NCBI GenBank assembly: GCA_024235695.1
Contig: JACKLX010000015.1
Coordinates: 1-64,000, forward strand
Length of the DNA stretch: 64,000 nt
Direction of reading: 5' to 3'
Origin: Accumulibacter sp.
Lineage (GTDB): Bacteria; Pseudomonadota; Gammaproteobacteria; Burkholderiales; Rhodocyclaceae
Position numbers and translations under genes: made by a program. This document shows positions 44,315-54,158 of the stretch, piece after piece; within the stretch, counting starts at the first letter, position 1, and every line of letters begins with the position of its first letter. The notes beneath the pieces are model-generated. The model searched no databases. It saw only the letters and a program-made list of their open reading frames with translations, and was not told the origin of the DNA.

Positions 44315-45388
44315 TTATCCCAGCGTGCCGACGTTGTTGAGGTCGGCGAAAGCCTGCTTGAGCCGCGCCCGGAAGGCGTCCTCACCCTTGCGCAGCCAGG
44401 CGCGCGGATCGTAGTACTTCTTGTTCGGCTTGGAGTCGCCCTCGGGGTTGCCGATCTGACCCTGGAGATAGCCTTCGTTCTTCTTGTAGAAGCCCATCAC
44501 GCCGTCCCAGAAAGCCCACTGCAGGTCGGTGTCGAGGTTCATCTTGATGACGCCGTAGGAGATCGCCTCGCGGATTTCCTCGAGGCTCGATCCCGATCCG
44601 CCGTGGAAAACGAAGTTCACCGGGTGGGCCTTGGTGCCGAACTTCTTCTGCACGTACTCCTGCGAGTTCTTGAGGATGATCGGCTGCAGCTTGACGTTGC
44701 CGGGCTTGTACACGCCGTGCACGTTGCCGAAGGCGGCGGCGACGGTGAAGCGGTCGCTGACCTTGGAGAGCTCTTCGTAGGCCAGCGCGACGTCTTCCGG
44801 CTGGGTGTAGAGCTTGGAGCTGTCGACATTGGTGTTGTCTACACCGTCTTCCTCGCCACCGGTGACACCGAGCTCGATTTCGAGGGTCATTCCCATCTTG
44901 CTCATCCGTTCGAGATAGCGCTTGCAGATCTCGATGTTTTCGCCGATCGGCTCTTCCGAGAGGTCAAGCATGTGCGAACTGTAAAGCGGCTTGCCATGCA
45001 ACTTGAAATACTGCTCGCCGGCGTCGAGCAGGCCGTCGATCCACGGCAGCAGTTTCTTGGCCGCGTGGTCGGTATGGGTTACCACCGTGCAGCCGTACAA
45101 CTCGGCCATCTGATGGATGTGTACGGCGCCCGAAACGGCGCCGGCGACGCAGGCACGCTGACCGGCGTTGTCGAGTCCCTTGCCGGCAAAGAACTGGGCC
45201 CCGCCATTGGAGAACTGGATGATCGCCGGCGAGTTGAGTTCGGCGGCGGTTTCCATGACCGCGTTTACAGTGCTGGTGTTGATGACGTTGACCGCCGGCA
45301 GCGCGAACTGCTTTTCCTTGGCCAGATCGAAGATGGCTTGCAGCTGGTCGCCAGTGGCGACGCCTGGTTTGATGTCTTTGGCATTCAT
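44315..45388 (-). CDS. fba: Class II fructose-bisphosphate aldolase
   Basis: The product is 357 residues of the E. coli FbaA type (class IIA). It splits fructose 1,6-bisphosphate to two triose phosphates with zinc. Metal and substrate motifs are VVTHTDHAAKKLLPW, LEIELGVTGGEEDGVDN, AAAFGNVHGVYKPGN and NFVFHGGSGSS. It is preceded by about 160 bp and the end of the acr3 gene on the same strand, and is followed by a terminator. Confidence 0.95.
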   Translation of the reverse strand: MNAKDIKPGVATGDQLQAIFDLAKEKQFALPAVNVINTSTVNAVMETAAELNSPAIIQFSNGGAQFFAGKGLDNAGQRACVAGAVSGAVHIHQMAELYGCTVVTHTDHAAKKLLPWIDGLLDAGEQYFKLHGKPLYSSHMLDLSEEPIGENIEICKRYLERMSKMGMTLEIELGVTGGEEDGVDNTNVDSSKLYTQPEDVALAYEELSKVSDRFTVAAAFGNVHGVYKPGNVKLQPIILKNSQEYVQKKFGTKAHPVNFVFHGGSGSSLEEIREAISYGVIKMNLDTDLQWAFWDGVMGFYKKNEGYLQGQIGNPEGDSKPNKKYYDPRAWLRKGEDAFRARLKQAFADLNNVGTLG

Positions 45389-45550
45389 GGGTTCTTGTCC
45401 AGATTCGGTTGATCGAGAAGGTTCAGAAACGAGAGGAAGACGGCCGCTGAAGTTGACCGGTTCACTAGAAGTATCCGGTCCGAACCGCGCCTCGTCAAGC
45501 GCCGTCCGCCCAGGCCTTGCGGGCGCTGGTCCGGTCGCTCGGCGCCGCCT

Positions 45551-46594
45551 TCAAACGGGCTCCGGGCGGCGCAAACCAGCTTCGTACCAGCGCTTGCTGC
45601 GGTTGATCAGATGCACCAGCCAGAGCATCACCGGCACCTCGATCAGCACGCCGACGACGGTCGCCAGCGCTGCTCCGGAATCGAAGCCATACAGGACAAT
45701 CGCCACTGCCACAGCCAGCTCGAAGAAGTTTGATGCGCCTATCATTGTCGACGGGCCGGCGACGGCATGGGCGACGCAGAGTCGCCGGTTGAGCCAGTAA
45801 CCAAGGGCGGCGATCAACAGGCCCTGCAGCAGGATCGGTACGGCGAGCATGGCGATGACCAGTGGCTGGTCGATGATCGCCTTGCCCTGGAAGGCAAAGA
45901 GCAGCACCAGGGTGGCCAGCAGGGCGCCGATCGAAAATGGGCCGATGCGCGCCAGGGCGTTTCTGAAAGCCGTTTCGCCGCCGCCGATGAGCAGTCGGCG
46001 GCGAGCCAGTTGGGCGATCGCCAGTGGCAACACGATATACATCACAACCGACAGGAACAGGGTCGCCCAGGGAACGGGAATCGCCGATACCCCCAGCAGC
46101 AGGGCGACGATCGGCGCGAAGGCAAAGACCATCACCAGGTCGTTGAGTGCCACCTGGGTGAGCGTGAAGTTGGCGTCGCCGCGGCACAGGTTGCTCCATA
46201 CGAAGACCATCGCCGTGCACGGCGCGGCGCCGAGCAGGATCAGGCCGGCGACATAGCTGTCGATCTGCGCGGCCGGCAGAAAAGGGGCGAAAACGTGCCG
46301 GATGAATATCCAGCCGAGCAGCGCCATGGAGAACGGCTTGACGGCCCAGTTGACGAACAGCGTAATAGCGATGCCGCTTTTCTGTCGCCGCACCTGGTGC
46401 AGCGAGTCGAAGTCGACCTTCATCAGCATCGGGATGATCATCACCCAGATCAGCAGGCCGACGGGGAGGTTGACCTGGGCAATTTCGAGACCTCCGACGG
46501 TTTGAGCCAGTTCGGGCGCGGCGACTCCGACCATCGTTCCGGCGACGATGCACAGGAATACCCAGAGCGTCAGCCAGCGTTCGAAGAAACTCAT
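45551..46594 (-). CDS. acr3: ACR3-family arsenite efflux transporter
   Basis: The product is 347 residues from ATG 46594, overlapping the arsR stop by 4 bp. It has ten hydrophobic segments and the ACR3 landmarks GLILLGAAPCTAMVFVWSNL, which carries the conserved cysteine, FTLTQVALNDLVM, and GPSTMIGASNFFELAVAVAI. It exports arsenite across the inner membrane using the proton gradient. It is co-transcribed with arsR and diverges from the GAPDH-arsJ pair. Confidence 0.93.
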   Translation of the reverse strand: MSFFERWLTLWVFLCIVAGTMVGVAAPELAQTVGGLEIAQVNLPVGLLIWVMIIPMLMKVDFDSLHQVRRQKSGIAITLFVNWAVKPFSMALLGWIFIRHVFAPFLPAAQIDSYVAGLILLGAAPCTAMVFVWSNLCRGDANFTLTQVALNDLVMVFAFAPIVALLLGVSAIPVPWATLFLSVVMYIVLPLAIAQLARRRLLIGGGETAFRNALARIGPFSIGALLATLVLLFAFQGKAIIDQPLVIAMLAVPILLQGLLIAALGYWLNRRLCVAHAVAGPSTMIGASNFFELAVAVAIVLYGFDSGAALATVVGVLIEVPVMLWLVHLINRSKRWYEAGLRRPEPV

Positions 46595-46914
46595 TGGCTG
46601 GCAGCCTCCTGCGGTTTGCAGATCTCGGGGTGGCCCCCGCAGCAGTTGTCGGTGAGGAAGCCGATCAGCCCGTCGATCTTGCCCATGTCGGCGCGACAAC
46701 GAACGAAGCGACCCTCCTGGACGGTGCTCACCAGGCCGGCGTGGGACAGTGTCTTGAGGTGGAAAGACAACGTCGGGGCGGGTAATTCCAGTTGTTCCGC
46801 GATCACGCCGACGGTCAGGCCGGCGGGCGCGTTCTGGACCAGCAGACGGAAGATGGCGAGGCGACTGTCCTGCGCCAGCGCGGCGAGCGCAGTGACGGCA
46901 TCGGTATTGTTCAT
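46591..46914 (-). CDS. arsR: ArsR-family arsenic-responsive repressor
   Basis: The product is 107 residues from ATG 46914; an upstream in-frame ATG at 46950 is less likely because a palindromic operator lies between. The winged-helix recognition region is [20 protein letters not shown]. Cysteines cluster at the C-terminus ([11 protein letters not shown]) together with Cys in VRCRADMG. This suggests an arsenite site of the C-terminal type rather than the ELCVCDL helix site of E. coli ArsR. It overlaps acr3. Confidence 0.9.
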   Translation of the reverse strand: MNNTDAVTALAALAQDSRLAIFRLLVQNAPAGLTVGVIAEQLELPAPTLSFHLKTLSHAGLVSTVQEGRFVRCRADMGKIDGLIGFLTDNCCGGHPEICKPQEAASQ

Positions 46915-46930
46915 CTTTCCAACAATACCG
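46902..46930. promoter_or_regulatory. ArsR operator overlapping the arsR start codon
   Basis: CGGTATTGTT (46902-46911) and AACAATACCG (46921-46930) form a perfect 10-bp inverted repeat with a 9-bp spacer. The spacer holds the arsR start codon and its GGAAAG ribosome-binding sequence. Repressor binding here would block transcription of arsR-acr3, and the RNA form could also mask the start. Confidence 0.75.
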
Positions 46931-47166
46931 AAATATGGCTGACGCCGCAAAGCGTTTGCTCCGGGCGTCGATGTCCACGGGCGTTGCCAGCTCAGTCGCG
47001 AGCTGTCGTGCGGCGAGAAGGACCATCAGAGTTTTGCCCTGAAGGGGGTTTACAGGTTTCGAAGATTCTAGCAATATGGAAATGTTTTTGCGGCGCGCAG
47101 CGCTCGCGACGTGAACATTGTCGGCTCGCCGGAACCCGGCAGGGCCCCACCCAAGGAGGAGCGAGA

Positions 47167-48177
47167 ATGGCTATCAAGGTTGGTATCAACGGTTTTGGCC
47201 GCATGGGCCGGCTGGCGTTGCGCGCGGCGTGGGATTGTCCGGAGCTGGAGTTCGTCCACATCAACGAAGCCAACGGACCGGTGGAGTCCGCTGCGCACCT
47301 GCTTGAATTCGATTCGGTGCAGGGGCGGTGGCGGCGTGACATTTCGGTCAGCAACGGGCGCATGCTGGTCGACGGCAAGGCGATCACCTATAGCAGCGCC
47401 AGGGACGTGGCCGGTGGTCCGTGGCGCGAAGCGGGCGTCGATATCGTTCTCGAAGCCAGCGGCAAATGGCGCACGGTCAATCAGTTGACGCCGTATCTGG
47501 ACGCCGGCGTCAGGAAGGTGGTGGTTGCCGCGCCGGTCAAGGACGGCGGCGTGCTGAACGTGGTCATGGGGGTGAACGACCATCTCTACGATCCGGCGCG
47601 CGACCAGATCGTCACTGCCGCCTCGTGCACCACCAATTGCCTGGCGCCGGTGGTCAAGGTCGTCCATGAGGCGATCGGCATTACACGCGGGATGATCACC
47701 ACCATCCACAGCTCGACCAATACGCAGAGTGTGCACGATCAAATGCACAAGGATCTGCGTCGCGCCCGGGCTGCCAGTCTGTCACTGATACCGACGACCA
47801 CCGGTTCGGCGACCGCGATCGCGCTGATCTTCCCGGAATTGAAGGGCAAACTCGATGGCCATGCGGTGCGCGTCCCACTGCTCAACGCTTCGCTGACTGA
47901 TTGTGTCTTCGAGATGAAGCGCCCAACGACCGCCGCCGAAGTCAATGACCTGTTCAAGGCAGCTGCTGAAGGCCCGCTAAAGGGAATTCTCGGCTACGAG
48001 GAGCGGCCGCTGGTTTCCATGGACTATCTGGCCGATCCGCGGTCGTCGATTGTTGACGCCGCGCATACGCTGGTGGTCGACGACACGATGCTCAAGATCT
48101 ACGCCTGGTATGACAATGAGTGGGGTTATGCCAATCGTTACGTCGAGCTGGCGCGCAAGTTGGCTGCGTCGCTCTAG
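47167..48177 (+). CDS. ArsJ-associated glyceraldehyde-3-phosphate dehydrogenase
   Basis: The product is 336 residues from ATG 47167 with a strong AAGGAGGAG site. It has the NAD site [17 protein letters not shown], the catalytic cysteine in [10 protein letters not shown], and [20 protein letters not shown]. Its place next to arsJ marks it as the arsenate-resistance GAPDH. That enzyme uses arsenate in place of phosphate to make 1-arseno-3-phosphoglycerate, which ArsJ exports. It may also serve glycolysis, given pfp, fba and eno nearby, but the context favours arsenic. Confidence 0.9.
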   Translation: MAIKVGINGFGRMGRLALRAAWDCPELEFVHINEANGPVESAAHLLEFDSVQGRWRRDISVSNGRMLVDGKAITYSSARDVAGGPWREAGVDIVLEASGKWRTVNQLTPYLDAGVRKVVVAAPVKDGGVLNVVMGVNDHLYDPARDQIVTAASCTTNCLAPVVKVVHEAIGITRGMITTIHSSTNTQSVHDQMHKDLRRARAASLSLIPTTTGSATAIALIFPELKGKLDGHAVRVPLLNASLTDCVFEMKRPTTAAEVNDLFKAAAEGPLKGILGYEERPLVSMDYLADPRSSIVDAAHTLVVDDTMLKIYAWYDNEWGYANRYVELARKLAASL

Positions 48178-48274
48178 GGACGTTTCGTCGAAGCCAGCCG
48201 CCCGCGGCAACTGAAGCGATGGTCCGGAGGGTGGTGCCGGTTTCGGCGCACGGCTACTCGAGAGGAGGAGATCG

Positions 48275-49573
48275 ATGAGCGATCCATCAGCCGGCCGGGC
48301 CGACGCGTCGCGTGCGGGCTTGCGCAACTACGTCCTGGTGACCGGCGCCTACTGGGCGGATACGGTAACCGATGGCGCGACGCGCATGCTGGTCCTGTTC
48401 TACTTCTACAATCTTGGCTACTCGCCTTTTGCGGTCGCTTCGCTGTTCATCTTCTACGAAGTCTTTGGCATCCTGACCAACCTCTTCGGTGGTTTCATCG
48501 GCGCCCGCTTCGGGCTCAAGACGACGTTGTTCATCGGTCTCGGCACGCAGCTGGTGGCGCTGTCGATGCTCGCCTTCGCGCCGCAGGCCTGGCTGGTCGT
48601 CGCCTGGGTGATGGTTTCGCAGGCGCTGAGCGGCATCGCCAAGGACATGACCAAGATGAGCTCGAAGAGCGCGGTCAAGCTGATCGTCCCCGAGAATGCT
48701 TCGGCGACGCTCTATCGCTGGGTGGCGATCCTGACCGGTTCGAAGAACGCCTTGAAAGGCGTCGGTTTCTTTCTCGGCGGCCTGCTGCTGACCGTGCTTG
48801 ATTTCCAGACCGCGCTCCGACTGCTGGTCGTGCTGGTCGGCGTCACCCTGATCCTCGCCGCCCTGCTGATGCGCGGCGGTCTCGGCCAGGCCAACAAGAA
48901 GGCCAGGTTTTCGCAGGTCTTCTCGCACAATGCCTCGGTGAACAAGCTGGCCGCGGCGCGCATCTTCCTGTTCGGCGCCCGCGACGTCTGGTTCGTCGTC
49001 GGCCTGCCGGTGTTCCTGCGCAGCGTACTGGATTGGTCGTTCTGGCAGGCGGGCGGTTTCCTTGCCGTTTGGGTGATCGGTTACGGCATCGTCCAGGCCG
49101 CCACCCCGCGACTGCTGCGCAGCCGGGTCGAGGAGCAGCACGAACCCGACGGGCGGACGGCGACGATTCTCGCTTTCGTCCTCGCCGCGCTGCCGGCCGG
49201 CATCGCCGTGGCGCTGAGCGCCGGTGTCGCGCCGACGCTTGTCGTGGTCGCCGGTCTGATCGTTTTCGGGGTGGTGTTCGCGCTCAACTCGGCGGTGCAC
49301 TCCTACCTGATCCTGGCCTATACCGACAGCGACAAGGTGGCGATGAACGTCGGCTTCTATTACATGGCCAACGCCGCCGGTCGTCTGGCCGGCACGGTCC
49401 TCTCGGGCGCGCTCTACCAGTGGGGTCTGCAGAGCGGCGAGAGCGGCGGTCTGGTCGCCTGCCTGTGGGCATCGACCGTCTTCGTCGTCGTTGCCGGCCT
49501 GCTGTCCTTGCTCTTGCCGCGGCACTGCGGTCCCCGCAGCAAGCCGATCATCATCGACGATGGCGGTGAATAG
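48275..49573 (+). CDS. arsJ: Organoarsenical efflux MFS transporter
   Basis: The product is 432 residues with about twelve membrane segments, preceded by GAGGAGG. The first part (LRNYVLVTGAYWADTVTDGA, TRMLVLFYFYNLGYSPFAVA) and SGIAKDMTKMSSKSAVKLIV are characteristic of ArsJ. It exports 1-arseno-3-phosphoglycerate, which then breaks down outside to arsenate. It follows the GAPDH gene by 97 bp and ends in a bidirectional terminator shared with eno. Confidence 0.93.
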   Translation: MSDPSAGRADASRAGLRNYVLVTGAYWADTVTDGATRMLVLFYFYNLGYSPFAVASLFIFYEVFGILTNLFGGFIGARFGLKTTLFIGLGTQLVALSMLAFAPQAWLVVAWVMVSQALSGIAKDMTKMSSKSAVKLIVPENASATLYRWVAILTGSKNALKGVGFFLGGLLLTVLDFQTALRLLVVLVGVTLILAALLMRGGLGQANKKARFSQVFSHNASVNKLAAARIFLFGARDVWFVVGLPVFLRSVLDWSFWQAGGFLAVWVIGYGIVQAATPRLLRSRVEEQHEPDGRTATILAFVLAALPAGIAVALSAGVAPTLVVVAGLIVFGVVFALNSAVHSYLILAYTDSDKVAMNVGFYYMANAAGRLAGTVLSGALYQWGLQSGESGGLVACLWASTVFVVVAGLLSLLLPRHCGPRSKPIIIDDGGE

Positions 49574-49586
49574 CGAACGGGGAAGA

Positions 49587-49616
49587 AAAAAGGCATCGCC
49601 GAGGCGATGCCTTTTT
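49587..49616. terminator. Bidirectional intrinsic terminator between arsJ and eno
   Basis: AAAAAGGCATCGC, loop CGAG, GCGATGCCTTTTT is a perfect hairpin with an A-run before and a T-run after. It therefore works on both strands for the convergent arsJ (ends 49573) and eno (ends 49637) genes. Confidence 0.92.
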
Positions 49617-49636
49617 CATTGCGGCGATCCGCTCGG

Positions 49637-51412
<1,776 letters not shown>

Positions 51413-51685
51413 CTACTGGCTGTTCGCCAGCTCGGGCTGGCTCTCCTTTGGTTCGACAACGATGACGCGCGTATCGGTCTGTCCGATGCCTTCTTCGACA
51501 GGCGTCGGCGCGTCTGGCCACAGGACTTCGCCCGCCTTGAACTCCCTCGTGATCACCTCGCCGTCCGGCAGCGTCATGGTGCGCTGGCACGGTGCAATCG
51601 CGTAGCGGACGAAGGCCGGGTGTCGCTGCTGATGCGTCTTCGCTCGCCGTCGGTGGTGCTACTCGATAACGCTTGCACCACTCGA
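51413..51685 (-). pseudogene. Cupin-domain protein remnant
   Basis: A minus-strand frame closed by TAG at 51413 reads RHPAFVRYAIAPCQRTMTLP, then DGEVITREFKAGEVLWPDAP, then EEGIGQTDTRVIVVEPKES. This is the pattern of a small cytoplasmic cupin (HP...F...LPDG...EFKAGEVLW...NIG.TD..VIVVE). An in-frame TAG at 51659-51661 sits where a Tyr is expected (VIE-stop-HHRRRAKTHQQRHP), and no start codon lies in between except an internal ATG (MTLPDGEV). The N-terminal part upstream is not recognisable. I take it as a degraded gene. Confidence 0.55.
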
Positions 51686-52448
51686 CGGCAGCGGCGATGG
51701 TGGCCCGCAGCGACCTCGGCGTCGAGTTGCGTCTTGAACGCTTCGGCAAAGTGCAGGAGGAGATCCCCTGCCTGTGCGAGGCGGCACACCAGCCGTTGAT
51801 CTGGGCAACCCAGGTCCTCGAGTCGCTGGCCAAGGGCGGCATGCCATCGCGAGCGGAGGTCAGCGATGCCGCGACGGGCACCAGCGGCGAATGCGTGTTG
51901 CTCGACAAGGGCCGCTCCATCCGGCAAACGCCGAGCTTCCCGTGCGACGGCCTGAAGCGCATGGCGAGACACCACGAGACGAAGGCGGCGATGTAGCGCC
52001 GGGCGAGCATTTCGCAAGTCCCGCCATCGGAATCGTGGCTGCCACCTTGAACGGAGCAGGCAACGGCCGGCGGCATCATCGGACGCTGCTGATTCGGCCG
52101 CTGGAGCCAGCCGCAGGAGTCCGTAGACGGTGGCAGCAGCGAGCGGCGCGCACGCCCTGGTCTTGCTCTTCTCGCAATATCTCACCTTCCTTGCCGAGCG
52201 CCGAGTCGATTCCGGGTCGCACAGCCTCAGAACGTCGGCCGAAGGCATGCTCCCCGGCGGGATCGCTCGCCGGGCTTCCCCGTGACCCTGCAGATCTTGC
52301 CGGCGCTCGCCGCAAACGGTTTATCCTATACGGCCTGCGGCAACCGCCAACGGCCGGTGGGCCGCCCGCGCCAGAGCGCCTGGCCAGCCGAAAAGAGCTT
52401 CACGCTGCGGCCACGGTCCGCTGCCTGCCATTCGAGTATCCGATCCAA
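51686..52448. other. Long intergenic region upstream of tamA, no supported gene
   Basis: Frames of 100-220 codons are open on both strands (for example minus 51574-52248 and plus 51673-51996), but none has a ribosome-binding site, a recognisable domain or a normal amino-acid mix. This may be decayed coding DNA that once included the N-terminus of the cupin gene. The tamA promoter should lie near the right end. Confidence 0.4.
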
Positions 52449-54158
52449 ATGCACAAGTCCGTTGTTCTCGCAGCGCTGCTGTTCGCCCTGCCTGTCTCCG
52501 CCGCCGTGCCACAACTGCAGGCACCGGAGGAGGTGCGCGAACTGTTGACCAACTATCTGAATCTGGGCGAGGTCACCGACGCGCCGTCGCAAGCGGCTTT
52601 CGAACGCCGCGTGCGCCGCGAAGCCGGCAACCTGCTGGCGACAGAGGGCTATTTTTCGCCCGAAGTCACCGTGCACGAGCGTCATGGTGAACTGCTGGTC
52701 GACGTCCAGCCCGGTCCGCGTTCACTGGTTGGCAAGGTCGCCATCGAGATCGTCGGCGAGATCGAGCCGGCACGGCGCGAGGCCTTGCTGAGCGGCTGGA
52801 AACTCAAGAGCGGCCAGGCTTTCCGGCAGGCCGACTGGGACAACGCCAAGCAATCGCTGCTGGCCGAACTGCTGGCCGTCGACTACCCCGCTGGCCGCCT
52901 GCAGGACAGCCAGGCCGAAGTCGATCCCGAAGCGCACCGGGTAGACCTCAGGGTGCTGGTCGAGCCGGGTCCGCTCTACAGCTTCGGTGAACTGAAAATC
53001 AGCGGCCTGAAACGCTACTCTCGGGAGCTGGTCGAGCGTTTCAATCGCACCGTCAAGCCTGGCGCCAACTACCGCGAGGACAAGCTGCTGGCATTTCAGG
53101 CCGCCTTGCAGGACACTCCCTATTTCGGATCGGTCACCGTTTCGCTGGAACGTGCAGAAGACGACGGCGTCGCGCCAGCGGTTGGCGAAGAGCGGGTCAC
53201 GGCGCCGGTGCGCGTGCACGTTCGCGAGCGCGCGCCGTACCAGGTGGCGTTCGGCGTCGGCTACAGTACCAATACCGGCGCGCGCGTCGAAACCAGCTAC
53301 CGCAGCAGCGACCTGTTCGGTCGTGCCTGGGAACTGCACACCGGTGTGCGCATCGAGCAGCTGCGCCAGACAGCTTATGCCGACGTCTTTTTTCCCCCCG
53401 ATGACCGGCGTCGGCGTGACGGCGTCGGCATGGCCATCCAGAGTTCGGACATCGAGAACCTGGCGCTCGACAGCTACTCGCTCGGCGCCACGCGCGTCCA
53501 GCAGCGTGGCAGTGTCGAGCAACGTCTGGGGATCAACTGGCTGGAGGAAAAACAGACGCCGCAGGGCGCGCCGACGACCACCAACAAGGCCCTCACGGGG
53601 CAGGTCGGCTGGACCTGGCGGCATGCTCCGGAACCACTCGACCGCTCGCAGGGAATCTCGCTGCAGCTGCAGCTGGGCGGCGGCAGCAAGCAGCTTTTTT
53701 CCGATCAGGACTTCCTGCGCACCTATCTGCGCTATAACCAGGGCGTCGCCCTTGGTGCCAGCGACGGGCTGCTTTTTCGCGGCGAGCTCGGCGTCACCTT
53801 CGCGCCTTCGCGTCAGGGCATACCGCAGGACTTCCTGTTCCGTACCGGCGGCAGCAACTCGGTGCGCGGTTACGCCTACCAGAGCCTCGGCGTGCCCGAA
53901 GGTTCGGCGGTGGTCGGTGGTCGTTATCTGATGACGGTCAGCGCCGAGTACACGCACTGGCTGACCTCGTCCTGGGGGGCGGCGGTCTTTGTCGATGCCG
54001 GCGACGCGCAGGACAGCCGCGAAGCCTTCGACATGGCGCTCGGCTACGGTCTTGGTGCGCGCTGGAAGAGTCCGGTCGGACCGCTCGGTCTCGACCTCGC
54101 GTACGGCCAGCGCGAAGGCAAGCTGCGCTTCGACTTTTCCCTGGCGATACCATTTTGA
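52449..54158 (+). CDS. tamA: Autotransporter assembly outer-membrane protein TamA
   Basis: The product is 569 residues from ATG 52449 with a signal peptide (SVVLAALLFALPVSAA). Three POTRA-like units occupy about residues 25-255 (LVEPGPLYSFGELKISGLKR is one boundary). The Omp85 barrel follows, with the conserved FRTGGSNSVRGYAYQSLG loop motif (RGY) and an aromatic C-terminal end (LRFDFSLAIPF). With TamB it inserts some outer-membrane proteins or moves lipids. It overlaps the tamB frame by 4 bp. Confidence 0.92.
   Translation: MHKSVVLAALLFALPVSAAVPQLQAPEEVRELLTNYLNLGEVTDAPSQAAFERRVRREAGNLLATEGYFSPEVTVHERHGELLVDVQPGPRSLVGKVAIEIVGEIEPARREALLSGWKLKSGQAFRQADWDNAKQSLLAELLAVDYPAGRLQDSQAEVDPEAHRVDLRVLVEPGPLYSFGELKISGLKRYSRELVERFNRTVKPGANYREDKLLAFQAALQDTPYFGSVTVSLERAEDDGVAPAVGEERVTAPVRVHVRERAPYQVAFGVGYSTNTGARVETSYRSSDLFGRAWELHTGVRIEQLRQTAYADVFFPPDDRRRRDGVGMAIQSSDIENLALDSYSLGATRVQQRGSVEQRLGINWLEEKQTPQGAPTTTNKALTGQVGWTWRHAPEPLDRSQGISLQLQLGGGSKQLFSDQDFLRTYLRYNQGVALGASDGLLFRGELGVTFAPSRQGIPQDFLFRTGGSNSVRGYAYQSLGVPEGSAVVGGRYLMTVSAEYTHWLTSSWGAAVFVDAGDAQDSREAFDMALGYGLGARWKSPVGPLGLDLAYGQREGKLRFDFSLAIPF

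Noticed and set aside
47167-48177. Assigning this GAPDH simply as the glycolytic enzyme because pfp, fba and eno are close
   Set aside because: It lies directly before arsJ and opposite arsR-acr3, which is the known arsenate-resistance arrangement.
51574-52248. 224-codon minus-strand frame upstream of tamA as a gene
   Set aside because: It is rich in Arg, Ala and His, has no recognisable motif and no ribosome-binding site, and overlaps the cupin remnant in another frame.
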